DNA of 64,000 bases from CBDFHV01 sp965247705. GTDB taxonomy: Bacteria > Pseudomonadota > Alphaproteobacteria > Rhodospirillales > CAMCUA01. The stretch lies in contig CBDFHV010000033.1 of the NCBI GenBank assembly GCA_965247705.1, positions 26,082-90,081 on the forward strand, given 5' to 3'. The notes beneath the pieces were generated by a model. The model had not been told where the DNA came from. It did no database searches and saw only the letters and a list, made by a program, of their open reading frames with translations. Below are positions 16,903-24,451 of the stretch, piece after piece. Within the stretch, counting starts at the first letter, position 1. Each line of letters opens with the position of its first letter. The translations under genes and the position numbers were made by a program.

Positions 16903-18165
16903 TTATTCGAACTTCCGGAAGATCAGCGACGCGTTGGTGCCGCCGAAACCGAAGGAGTTGGACAGGATGACTTTCACCTTCCGCTCCTTGGCCACATGGG
17001 GAACCAAGTCCAGATCGCAGCCTTCCGAAGGGTTGTCCAGGTTCAAGGTCGGCGGCACGATTCCGCGCCCCAGGGCCAGAATGCTGAAAATCGCCTCCAC
17101 CGCGCCGGCCGCCCCCAGCAGGTGCCCAATGGCGGACTTGGTGGAAGACACGGACGCATCGTACGCCGCCGCCCCAAACAGGCGCTTCACGGCCGCCAGT
17201 TCGATCTCGTCACCGAGCGGCGTCGAGGTCCCATGGGCGTTTATGTAGTCGATATCCTCCGGCGCCACGCCGGCGCTTTGCAAGGCCGCCTTCATACATC
17301 GGTAAGCGCCGTCGCCGTCCTGTCGCGGCGCCGTGATGTGGTGCGCATCGCCAGACATCCCGTAACCGGTCACTTCCGCATGGATGGTGGCGCCACGCCG
17401 CTTGGCGTGCTCCAGTTCCTCGAGGACCACGACTCCAGCCCCTTCCCCCATGACGAATCCGTCCCGATCCCGGTCCCAAGGCCGCGAGGCCTTCTGCGGC
17501 GTGTCGTTGAATCGGGTCGACAAGGCCCGGGCCTGAGAGAAGCCGGCCATGCCGAGCTGGCAGATGGCGGCTTCGGCGCCGCCGGCGACCATGACGTCCG
17601 CGTCGCCCAGGGTGATCAGCCGAGCCGCGTCGCCGATGGCATGGGTGCCGGAGGCACAGGCGGTGACCACCGCATGGTTGGGTCCGGAAAAATGATGCCG
17701 GATGGACACTTGCCCGGAGACCAGGTTGATCAGACTGGCCGGGATGAAGAACGGGCTGAGGCGCCGGGCGCCCCCTTCATGGACAATGATGGCGGCCCTC
17801 TCGATTTCCGGCAAGCCGCCGATGCCCGAGCCGATGAGAACGCCCGTGCGATTCCGCGAGTCCTCGTCTTCGGGTGCCCAGTCGGCATGCCGTAGTGCCT
17901 CCTCGGCCGCCCCGACACCGAACTGGATGAAGGTATCCATCCGCCGCTGCTCTTTCCGCGGCATAAGGGCATCAACGTCAAATCCGCCATCCTTCGAATC
18001 GCCACGCGGCACCTCGCCAGCGATCTTGGAGGCAAGACCGGTAACGTCGAAGGACTGGATAGTATCGATCCCCGACTCACCGGCAATCAGACGCTCCCAG
18101 GCGCGCTCCACTCCGCAGCCCAATGGCGTCACCAGGCCCAGCCCAGTGACCACAACCCGTCTCAC
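16903..18165 (-). CDS. fabF: FabF, beta-ketoacyl-ACP synthase II
   Basis: A 420-residue condensing enzyme that extends acyl-ACP with malonyl-ACP in the cytoplasm. The catalytic triad is present: Cys170 (VTACASGTH), His311 (NAHGTSTPLGD) and His348 (AIGHLLGAAGA). It lies downstream of acpP with a 60-bp gap and just upstream of mltG, in the fabD-fabG-acpP-fabF-mltG order. Length and motifs are standard. Confidence 0.96.
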   Translation of the reverse strand: MRRVVVTGLGLVTPLGCGVERAWERLIAGESGIDTIQSFDVTGLASKIAGEVPRGDSKDGGFDVDALMPRKEQRRMDTFIQFGVGAAEEALRHADWAPEDEDSRNRTGVLIGSGIGGLPEIERAAIIVHEGGARRLSPFFIPASLINLVSGQVSIRHHFSGPNHAVVTACASGTHAIGDAARLITLGDADVMVAGGAEAAICQLGMAGFSQARALSTRFNDTPQKASRPWDRDRDGFVMGEGAGVVVLEELEHAKRRGATIHAEVTGYGMSGDAHHITAPRQDGDGAYRCMKAALQSAGVAPEDIDYINAHGTSTPLGDEIELAAVKRLFGAAAYDASVSSTKSAIGHLLGAAGAVEAIFSILALGRGIVPPTLNLDNPSEGCDLDLVPHVAKERKVKVILSNSFGFGGTNASLIFRKFE

Positions 18166-18225
18166 GGGATCTCTCGAAGACAGGGAAATGAAATTGGCAC
18201 GCGGTCTGGACGACCCGGGGTCCGG

Positions 18226-18465
18226 TTAGGACGACGCGACGCCCTCGATAAACGAAATGGCGTCCTTGATGGTGAGTATCTTCTCCGCGGCATCGTCGGG
18301 AATTTCGCAGCCGAACTCCTCCTCGAACGCCATCACCAGTTCGACCGTGTCCAGACTGTCCGCGCCAAGGTCATCGATGAAACTGGCGTTGTCGGTCATC
18401 TTCGACTCTTCTACGCCCAAATGATCGACGACAATCTTCTTCACGCGCTCGGCGACGTCACTCAT
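18226..18465 (-). CDS. acpP: Acyl carrier protein
   Basis: A 79-residue acidic protein with the phosphopantetheine attachment serine at position 37 in GADSLDTVE. It carries growing acyl chains for FabD, FabG and FabF encoded beside it. The ATG at 18465 gives the normal ACP N-terminus (MSDVAERVKK). The 156-bp gap to fabG probably contains its own promoter, which is common because acpP is highly expressed. Confidence 0.97.
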   Translation of the reverse strand: MSDVAERVKKIVVDHLGVEESKMTDNASFIDDLGADSLDTVELVMAFEEEFGCEIPDDAAEKILTIKDAISFIEGVASS

Positions 18466-18621
18466 GCCTTCAATTCCTCGAATTGTGTCGGTTGAAACGA
18501 ATTGCTGGGCGCGACGACACTCCAGAATCGGCCGCATCGCGATAGGGAAAGGGCGTAACATACTTTTCCGACCAGGGAAAGCATCGCGGCGGCGTATCCT
18601 CGGCCCATCTGACCTGGGCCC

Positions 18622-19359
18622 CTAAACCATCAGCAAACCGCCGTTGACGTGGAGAGTCTGACCGGTCACATAAGCCGCTTCCTCGCTTGCCAGATAGACC
18701 GCCGCCGCGGCCACGTCCTCCGACCGACCCAAGCGCCCGGTGGGAATACGCGCCAGCAGGCGTTCCTTCTGTTCGTCGCTAAGCGCTTCGGTCATCGCCG
18801 TATGAATGAATCCCGGTGCGATGCAGTTGACCGTGATGCCGCGGGTCGCCACTTCCTGGGCCATCGCTTTCGACATGCCCACCAGCCCCGCCTTGGAAGC
18901 GGCGTAGTTGGCTTGCCCCGGATTGCCGCTGGTCCCGACGACCGAGGTGATGTTGATTACCCGCCCCCAGCGACCCTTCATCATGCCCCTGAGGCTCGCT
19001 CGGATCAGTCGGAAGGCCGCGGCCAGGTTGACGTCGAGAACGGCCAGCCAGTCGTCGTCGCTCATCCGCATGGCCAGGCCGTCCCGGGTCAGCCCGGCGT
19101 TGTTGATCAGGATATCGATGCCGCCCATGGCACTTTCCGCGTCTTTGGCCAGGGCTTCCGCACCGCCGGGCTTGCCCAGGTCCGCCGGCACCACGTGGGT
19201 CCGGTCGCCAAGGTCGTGGGCCAGGGCCTCCAGCGCTCCCACCCGGGTTCCCGACAGGGCCACCACGGCGCCTCGTCCGTGCAGCGACCGCGCGATGGCG
19301 CCACCGATTCCCCCGGATGCACCGGTCACCACGGCGCGTTTGTCAGTGAGATCGAACAT
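18622..19359 (-). CDS. fabG: FabG, 3-oxoacyl-ACP reductase
   Basis: A 245-residue SDR enzyme that reduces 3-oxoacyl-ACP with NADPH. TGASGGIG is at 12-19, NNAG near 86-89, and the catalytic residues are Ser139, Tyr152 and Lys156 (NYAASKAG). The C-terminus ends GQTLHVNGGLLMV, characteristic of FabG. It lies between fabD and acpP. The 20-bp fabD-fabG gap contains a short TAGTGGACTAA match to the ends of the MITE family (see findings). Confidence 0.95.
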   Translation of the reverse strand: MFDLTDKRAVVTGASGGIGGAIARSLHGRGAVVALSGTRVGALEALAHDLGDRTHVVPADLGKPGGAEALAKDAESAMGGIDILINNAGLTRDGLAMRMSDDDWLAVLDVNLAAAFRLIRASLRGMMKGRWGRVINITSVVGTSGNPGQANYAASKAGLVGMSKAMAQEVATRGITVNCIAPGFIHTAMTEALSDEQKERLLARIPTGRLGRSEDVAAAAVYLASEEAAYVTGQTLHVNGGLLMV

Positions 19360-19379
19360 GGGACGTTCCCCCTAGTGGA

Positions 19380-20324
19380 CTAAATCGTCTTGAGGAAGGC
19401 CTCGACTTCATCGGCAGTGCCCACCGCCACCGTCCCCAGGGAGCGGTCGATGCGCCTGGCAAGGCTACCCAGGACCCGCCCGGCGCCGATTTCCACCAGC
19501 GTCTCCACCTCCTGCTCAGCCATGAACAGGACGGATTCCCGCCAGCGCACGGGCGCGGTGACCTGGCGCACCAGAAGATCCTTGATCTCCGTCGGGTCGG
19601 TGACCGGGCGGGCGGTGACGTTGGCGATCAGGGGGACCCCGGGCGCCTCCATGGCGACTCCCTCAAGCGCCTCCTCCATGACCTCGGCGGCCGGCGCCAT
19701 GAGGGCGCAATGGAACGGGGCGCTCACCGGAAGCAGGATGCTGCGTCTGGCGCCGGCGTCGGAGGCCCGTTTCACCGCCCGCTCGACAGCGGCGCTGGAG
19801 CCGCTGATGACCACTTGTCCCGGCGCGTTGTCATTGGCGGCGGCGCAGACGTCGCCATCGGCGGTCTCGGCGGCGGCGATCTCCGTCACCGCGTCCAGAT
19901 CCAGCCCCAGAATCGCCGCCATGGCCCCGTCGCCGACCGGGACCGCCCGTTGCATGGCTTCGCCGCGGGTTCTCAGCAGACGAGACGCATCGGCCAGGGA
20001 GAACGTATCCGCCGCACAAAGCGCCGCGTGTTCCCCCATGGAATGGCCGGCCACCATGGCGCAGACTTGATCGAGGACCAGCCCGCCTTCGACCTGTAGA
20101 ACCCGCAATGTCGCCATGCTGACGGCAAGCAGGGCCGGCTGGGTGTTGGCGGTCAGAGTAAGTTCCTCGTTCGGCCCCTCGAAGATGTTGCGGCTCAGGT
20201 TCTGCTTCAGCGCCTCGTCCACTTCCTCGAAGACCTCTCGGGCGGCCGGAAAGTTCCCCGCCAATTCCGCGCCCATGCCCACAACCTGTGATCCCTGGCC
20301 CGGGAACACGAACGCACGCTTCAT
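19380..20324 (-). CDS. fabD: FabD, malonyl-CoA:ACP transacylase
   Basis: A 314-residue enzyme that loads malonyl groups on ACP. The start at 20324 follows GGAG by eight bases and gives the standard MKRAFVFPGQGSQ N-terminus. The nucleophile Ser95 is in GHSMGEH and the catalytic His205 in SAPFHCALM. It is the first gene of the minus-strand fatty-acid cluster and is divergent from rpsF, with 189 bp between the two starts. Confidence 0.96.
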   Translation of the reverse strand: MKRAFVFPGQGSQVVGMGAELAGNFPAAREVFEEVDEALKQNLSRNIFEGPNEELTLTANTQPALLAVSMATLRVLQVEGGLVLDQVCAMVAGHSMGEHAALCAADTFSLADASRLLRTRGEAMQRAVPVGDGAMAAILGLDLDAVTEIAAAETADGDVCAAANDNAPGQVVISGSSAAVERAVKRASDAGARRSILLPVSAPFHCALMAPAAEVMEEALEGVAMEAPGVPLIANVTARPVTDPTEIKDLLVRQVTAPVRWRESVLFMAEQEVETLVEIGAGRVLGSLARRIDRSLGTVAVGTADEVEAFLKTI

Positions 20325-20467
20325 TGAGCCATCTCCGTGGCGACGATTCGGGACGGGCGAAACAGTCGGACCCCACCGTGGCGCTGTCAAGCGCGCCCCT
20401 TGCGCCCGACGTCGCGGTCGCTATAGTGCGCGCCTTCCGCTCCTTGCCGGTGTTGGAACCGGCTATG

Positions 20468-20486
20468 CCCCGTCCGCGGGACGGGG
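20468..20486 (+). promoter_or_regulatory. Hairpin in the rpsF leader
   Basis: CCCCGTCC and GGACGGGG form a perfect 8-bp stem with a GCG loop, 27 bases before the rpsF start codon. A weaker outer pairing (CGGCT with AGCCG) could close around it. The S6-S18 operons of many bacteria carry a leader RNA bound by S6:S18, so an autoregulatory element is plausible, but the characteristic bulge was not confirmed. Confidence 0.4.
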
Positions 20487-20513
20487 TTGAGACAAGCCGA
20501 GAGGAGTTATCGT

Positions 20514-21059
20514 TTGCCCTACTACGAAAGCGTTTTCATCGCGCGTCAGGACATCTCCGCCCCGCAGGTGGAAAGCATCACCGAATCCGTCACCAAATTG
20601 ATCGAAGAGCAGGGCGGCACGGTTGCCAAGACCGAGTACTGGGGCCTGCGAAGCCTGGCCTATCGCATCAAAAAGAACCGCAAGGGCCACTACGTCCTTC
20701 TCAACCTCGACGCCCAGGCCGACGCCATCCTGGAGATGGAGCGGCAGTTGCGCCTCAACGAGGATGTCGTCCGCTACCTGACCGTCAAGCTGGACGCCCT
20801 GGAAGAGGGCCCCTCGCCGATGATGCAGCGTGGTTCGAGCGATCGGGGACGTCGCGACGAGCGCGGGGCACGCCCCGGTGGCGGCCCGCGAAGCGATGAA
20901 TCGGGGCCCCGGGACAAAGTCGAATCCAAGGACAAAGTCGAATCCAAAGACAAAGTCGATTCTGAGGACAAGGTTAAATCCCCGGACAAAGGCGAATCCG
21001 GAGACAAGGGCGACGCCAAAGTGACTGAGGACAAACAAGGCTCGGGAGACGAGACATGA
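20514..21059 (+). CDS. rpsF: Ribosomal protein S6 with a long charged repeat tail
   Basis: The TTG at 20514 follows GAGAGGAG and gives the canonical N-terminus (M)PYYESVFIARQDIS. The S6 fold spans about residues 1-100 (TEYWGLRSLAYRIKKNRKGHY is the signature). The remaining roughly 80 residues are an unusual low-complexity tail: a Gly/Arg-rich linker, then about six degenerate copies of a six-residue unit of the DKVESK type. At 181 residues the protein is much longer than E. coli S6. It overlaps rpsR by 4 bp (ATGA). The tail is acidic and lysine-rich and probably disordered. Confidence 0.93.
   Translation: MPYYESVFIARQDISAPQVESITESVTKLIEEQGGTVAKTEYWGLRSLAYRIKKNRKGHYVLLNLDAQADAILEMERQLRLNEDVVRYLTVKLDALEEGPSPMMQRGSSDRGRRDERGARPGGGPRSDESGPRDKVESKDKVESKDKVDSEDKVKSPDKGESGDKGDAKVTEDKQGSGDET
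20914..21012 (+). repeat. Degenerate 18-bp tandem repeats in rpsF
   Basis: About six imperfect copies of an 18-bp unit (GACAAAGTCGAATCCAAG type) encode the DKVESK-like tail of S6. Copies diverge progressively toward the 3' end, so repeat number may vary between strains. Confidence 0.85.
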
Positions 21060-21307
21060 GCACCGCGGGAGGTCCCGGCGGCGGCCGGCGGCCGTTCTTT
21101 CGCCGCCGCAAGTCGTGTCCGTTCTCCGGCCCCAACGCGCCGACGATTGACCACAAGGACATCCGGCTGCTTCAGCGCTTCGTATCGGAGCGCGGCAAGA
21201 TCGTACCCAGCCGGATTACGGCGGTGTCCGCCAAGAAGCAGCGGGAGCTGGCGCGGGCGGTCAAACGTGCCCGATTTCTGGCCCTGCTCCCTTACGTGAT
21301 CAAGTAA
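21056..21307 (+). CDS. rpsR: Ribosomal protein S18
   Basis: An 83-residue basic protein with the S18 core (FRRRKSCPFS, then IDHKDIRLLQRFVSERGKIVPSRITAVSA broken by normal substitutions). It binds S6 on the platform of the 30S subunit. Translation is coupled to rpsF through an ATGA overlap. The next gene is the DUF2232 membrane protein, as in other alphaproteobacteria. Confidence 0.97.
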   Translation: MSTAGGPGGGRRPFFRRRKSCPFSGPNAPTIDHKDIRLLQRFVSERGKIVPSRITAVSAKKQRELARAVKRARFLALLPYVIK

Positions 21308-21382
21308 CGGCGGACGGATTAAAGGCGGGTCGCGGCCCACCAGTGGTCTCGACCCCGTCAACGCATGACATGGGAACCACCG

Positions 21383-22324
21383 ATGTCCCGGTACATGATG
21401 TGGGCCCTGGTCGCTGGTGGCGCCAGCGCGATCGTGTTCCTGTCGGTTGCCGGCGGCGCGCAGGGCGGGATCCTGTTCGTCTACTTCGGATCGCTGCCCC
21501 TGTTGCTTGTCGGGTTGAGCGGCGGCGTGGCGGCGGGGACGGTGGCCTGTGCGTCCGCTTTCATTCTCGTGGGTGCCCTGGGAGGCGCCATTACAGCAAT
21601 GCTATACGGTGTGATTCATGCGGTGCCGGCTTTGATCGTGATCCGTCAGGGGCTGCAGCGCCGGGGATCGGGCGCAAGTGTGGCCGACTGGTATCCCGCC
21701 GGCGATATTCTCAGTGTCCTGTCGGCAACCGGGATGGGTTTGCTCGTGCTGGTGGCTGTGTTCCTTTGGATGGAGGACTTGCAGGTCGGCAGCGCCGTCG
21801 GCGCGCAACTGGATCAGATCGCCCTCGCAATCCGGCCGGACATCGCGGTGGAAGAACGGGACATGTTCGTCTCGTTTCTGGTACCCCTGTTTCCAGGCAT
21901 GGTGGGCGCTTCATGGATGTTGATGACGGTCATCAACGTCTCCGTCGCCCAGGGCCTGCTGGTTCGCGCCGGGCGCAACGTTCGGCCCAAGGGATCCTTC
22001 GGGGTCGCCAGCCTGCCGCTGTGGATGTCCTGGCTGCTGGTCGTCGCGGCGGCCATCGCCTTGCTGGGCCCTGGCGAGATGGGCTACATGGGCCGCAATC
22101 TGGCCATGGTGGCGGCCGTACCATTCTTTTTCGTCGGCCTTAACATGGTGCACCTGTTGGCCCGGCGAACGACCACCCCCGGGCTACTGCTTGGGGTGTT
22201 CTATGTCATGGTTATCGTCTCCGCATGGTTGGCGATGGTCATCGCGGGTTTGGGTATCGTCGATCAATGGATCGGTCTGCGTGACCGCATCATCGGATCG
22301 GCTACCGGGAAGGGGAAGGAATAA
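21383..22324 (+). CDS. DUF2232-family integral membrane protein
   Basis: A protein of about 313 residues with eight or so hydrophobic segments, typical of the YybS/DUF2232 family that sits between rpsR and rplI in many bacteria. An in-frame ATG at 21365 is an alternative start; 21383 (MSRYMMWALV) begins directly with the first helix. Function is unknown; a link to cell-envelope or ribosome-linked growth control is only suggested by conservation of position. Its stop overlaps the rplI ATG. Confidence 0.8.
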   Translation: MSRYMMWALVAGGASAIVFLSVAGGAQGGILFVYFGSLPLLLVGLSGGVAAGTVACASAFILVGALGGAITAMLYGVIHAVPALIVIRQGLQRRGSGASVADWYPAGDILSVLSATGMGLLVLVAVFLWMEDLQVGSAVGAQLDQIALAIRPDIAVEERDMFVSFLVPLFPGMVGASWMLMTVINVSVAQGLLVRAGRNVRPKGSFGVASLPLWMSWLLVVAAAIALLGPGEMGYMGRNLAMVAAVPFFFVGLNMVHLLARRTTTPGLLLGVFYVMVIVSAWLAMVIAGLGIVDQWIGLRDRIIGSATGKGKE

Positions 22325-22923
22325 TGGAAGTCATTCTTCTCGAACGCATCGATTCCCTGGGACAGATGGGCGATGTGGTCAACGTCAAGCCGGGTTTCGC
22401 GAGGAATTATTTGATTCCCCGGCACAAGGCCATGCGGGCGACGGAAGAAAACCGCGGCGTCTATGAACAGAAGCGGACGCAGCTCGAGGCTGTCAACCTG
22501 GAACGCCGGACGGAGGCCGAGTCCGTGGCCGGCAAAGCCCAGGACCTGTCCGTCATCCTGATCCGCCAAGCCGGCGAAGCAGGTCAGCTCTATGGCTCCG
22601 TCAGCGCCAAGGACATCGCGGCGGAGGTGACGCAAGGCGGCGTGACGGTCACCCGTTCCCAGGTCCGTCTGGAGCGGCCGATCAAGGCGCTGGGCCTGCA
22701 CAAGGTGCGCATCAGCCTCCATCCGGAGGTGTCGCTCGCGGTGGCCGTGAACGTCGCCCGTTCCGAGGATGAAGCCAAGGTCCAGGCCGCGACGGGCCAT
22801 GCAGTGGTGCACCGGGACGACGACGATCACGAACAAGGCGCCGCCGCCCCGGAGGTTGCAAGCGAAGAAGCCGCCGAATCGACGGACGAAGCGCCGGCGG
22901 AGGCGGAAAAGCCCGCCCCTTAA
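22324..22923 (+). CDS. rplI: Ribosomal protein L9
   Basis: A 199-residue L9 protein. The N-terminal domain has MEVILLERIDSLGQMGDVVNVKPGFARNYLIP with the classic glycine and aromatic pattern, a long connecting helix follows (about 40-75), and the C-terminal domain ends near residue 150. The last 45 residues are an acidic Ala/Glu-rich tail, longer than in E. coli L9. It is the last gene of the rpsF operon; a 113-bp gap precedes cfa. Confidence 0.95.
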   Translation: MEVILLERIDSLGQMGDVVNVKPGFARNYLIPRHKAMRATEENRGVYEQKRTQLEAVNLERRTEAESVAGKAQDLSVILIRQAGEAGQLYGSVSAKDIAAEVTQGGVTVTRSQVRLERPIKALGLHKVRISLHPEVSLAVAVNVARSEDEAKVQAATGHAVVHRDDDDHEQGAAAPEVASEEAAESTDEAPAEAEKPAP

Positions 22924-23036
22924 GCGAGACCTGTACGAGCCCTCCCTTGGCGATTTTGCCTTGACAGGGACCCGCATCGGACGTCTACGAAAGCGTTGGA
23001 GACTTGCATTCGCGGTTACGGACGGCATAGAGGGCC

Positions 23037-24284
23037 ATGCTGTTCGCTCGCACCTTGAGACGAATCGTCAAGACTGGCGGCCTGCGCGTTGTCGATGCCG
23101 ACGGCAGGGTCGATGACGTCGGGACGCCCGGCCCGTCTTGCGTCGTCATTCGCCTTCATGACCGTGCCGTCGAACGGCACCTTGCCATCCATCCCGAATA
23201 TTGGATCGGGGCTGCCTACACCGACGGCACTCTGACAATCGAAGAAGGCTCGCTGCAGCAGTTTCTGGCGCTTCTGTGCGAAAACGTCGGACGGCAGGCC
23301 GACTGGCGCTCGCCCTGGGGCAACTTTTTCAGAAGGCTGGCCATGCGGCTCGCCCTCCTGCATACCATCAATCCCGTCTCCGCCGCCCGCCGCAAGATTT
23401 CCCACCATTACGACTTGTCGGGGGCCCTGTTCGACCTGTTCCTGGACGGTGACCGCCAGTACTCCTGCGCCTATTTCGCCGAACCGGACATGAGCTTGGC
23501 GGACGCCCAGACGGCCAAGCAGGATCACATCGGCAGAAAGCTGCTGCTGAAGCCGGGTCAGCGGGTCCTGGACATTGGCTCCGGGTGGGGTCATCTGGCC
23601 CTTCGCATGGCCCGCCGGGACGGGGTGGACGTCACCGGCATCACCCTGTCCAGCGAGCAGTACGCGGCCGCCAACAAGGCGGCGCGGGAAACGGGCCTGG
23701 AAGACCGGGTGCGATTCAAGCTGCTTGACTATCGCCAGGTGGAGGGCACCTTCGACCGCATCGTCTCCGTGGGCATGTTCGAGCACGTGGGTCCGCGCGA
23801 CTACCTGCACTTCTTCGATGTCATGCGCGAGCGGCTTCGTGAGGACGGCGTCGCTCTCCTCCACACTATCGGCCAGTTCGACGGCGGCGGGCCGATCAAT
23901 CCATGGATCGAACGTCACATCTTTCCCGGCGCTTATACGCCGGCCCTGTCGGAAATCGTCCCCGTCATCGAAGCGCGGGGACTGTGGATCACCGACGTCG
24001 AGGTTTTGCGGCTCCACTACGCGGAAACCCTCAAGGCATGGAACGAGCGATTCCAGGCCCACCGCGCGGAGGCGCGCAACCTCTATGACGAGCGGTTCTG
24101 CCGCATGTGGGAGTTCTATCTGCTCAGTTGCGAGGCCGCGTTCCGCTTCCTGTCACTCACGGTGTTTCAGATCCAGATCGCCAAGCGTCGCGACACCGTG
24201 CCGCTGACCCGCGACTACATGTACGAAAACCGGGACGCGGCAAGGGCCGCGCCGATACCGGATCGCCCGCAACGGATCGCCTGA
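23037..24284 (+). CDS. cfa: Cyclopropane-fatty-acyl-phospholipid synthase family methyltransferase
   Basis: A 415-residue SAM-dependent enzyme. The SAM motif VLDIGSGWGHLALRMA is at about 177-192, and the family blocks ISHHYDLSG, GDRQYSCAYF, SVGMFEHVG and FPGAYTP are all visible. The reaction adds a methylene bridge across the double bond of unsaturated acyl chains in membrane phospholipids. The start at 23037 gives MLFARTLRRIV. Two hairpins downstream (24342-24398) may terminate it before dnaB. Confidence 0.92.
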   Translation: MLFARTLRRIVKTGGLRVVDADGRVDDVGTPGPSCVVIRLHDRAVERHLAIHPEYWIGAAYTDGTLTIEEGSLQQFLALLCENVGRQADWRSPWGNFFRRLAMRLALLHTINPVSAARRKISHHYDLSGALFDLFLDGDRQYSCAYFAEPDMSLADAQTAKQDHIGRKLLLKPGQRVLDIGSGWGHLALRMARRDGVDVTGITLSSEQYAAANKAARETGLEDRVRFKLLDYRQVEGTFDRIVSVGMFEHVGPRDYLHFFDVMRERLREDGVALLHTIGQFDGGGPINPWIERHIFPGAYTPALSEIVPVIEARGLWITDVEVLRLHYAETLKAWNERFQAHRAEARNLYDERFCRMWEFYLLSCEAAFRFLSLTVFQIQIAKRRDTVPLTRDYMYENRDAARAAPIPDRPQRIA

Positions 24285-24341
24285 TCGGGCTTGCGGCCGA
24301 ATCGGCGAATCGGTCGTAACGCGAAATGGTCACAGCTTGTC

Positions 24342-24398
24342 CCCCCTATTCACAGCGGGGGTCTCCGAATAGCTAAGTGTCCCCGGTATTTTCCGGGG
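24342..24398 (+). terminator. Two consecutive hairpins in the cfa-dnaB gap
   Basis: The first is CCCCC paired with GGGGG around a 10-base loop (24342-24361). The second is CCCCGG, loop TATTTT, CCGGGG (24381-24398). Neither is followed by a strong T tract (the second is followed by AGTGAATTCTTT), so a terminator role for cfa is plausible but not secure; an RNA element in the dnaB leader is the alternative. Confidence 0.4.
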
Positions 24399-24451
24399 AG
24401 TGAATTCTTTGTCTCCACCAACGGCGACCGGCCTTGCTATGGTCGGCGGCC

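Noticed and set aside
20914..21012. Short tandem repeats that could suggest a CRISPR array
   Set aside because: The repeats are contiguous, in frame and encode the S6 tail; there are no spacers and no cas genes.
21338..21350. AGTGGTCT resembling a MITE end
   Set aside because: Only eight bases match and no flanking TA is present; within chance expectation.
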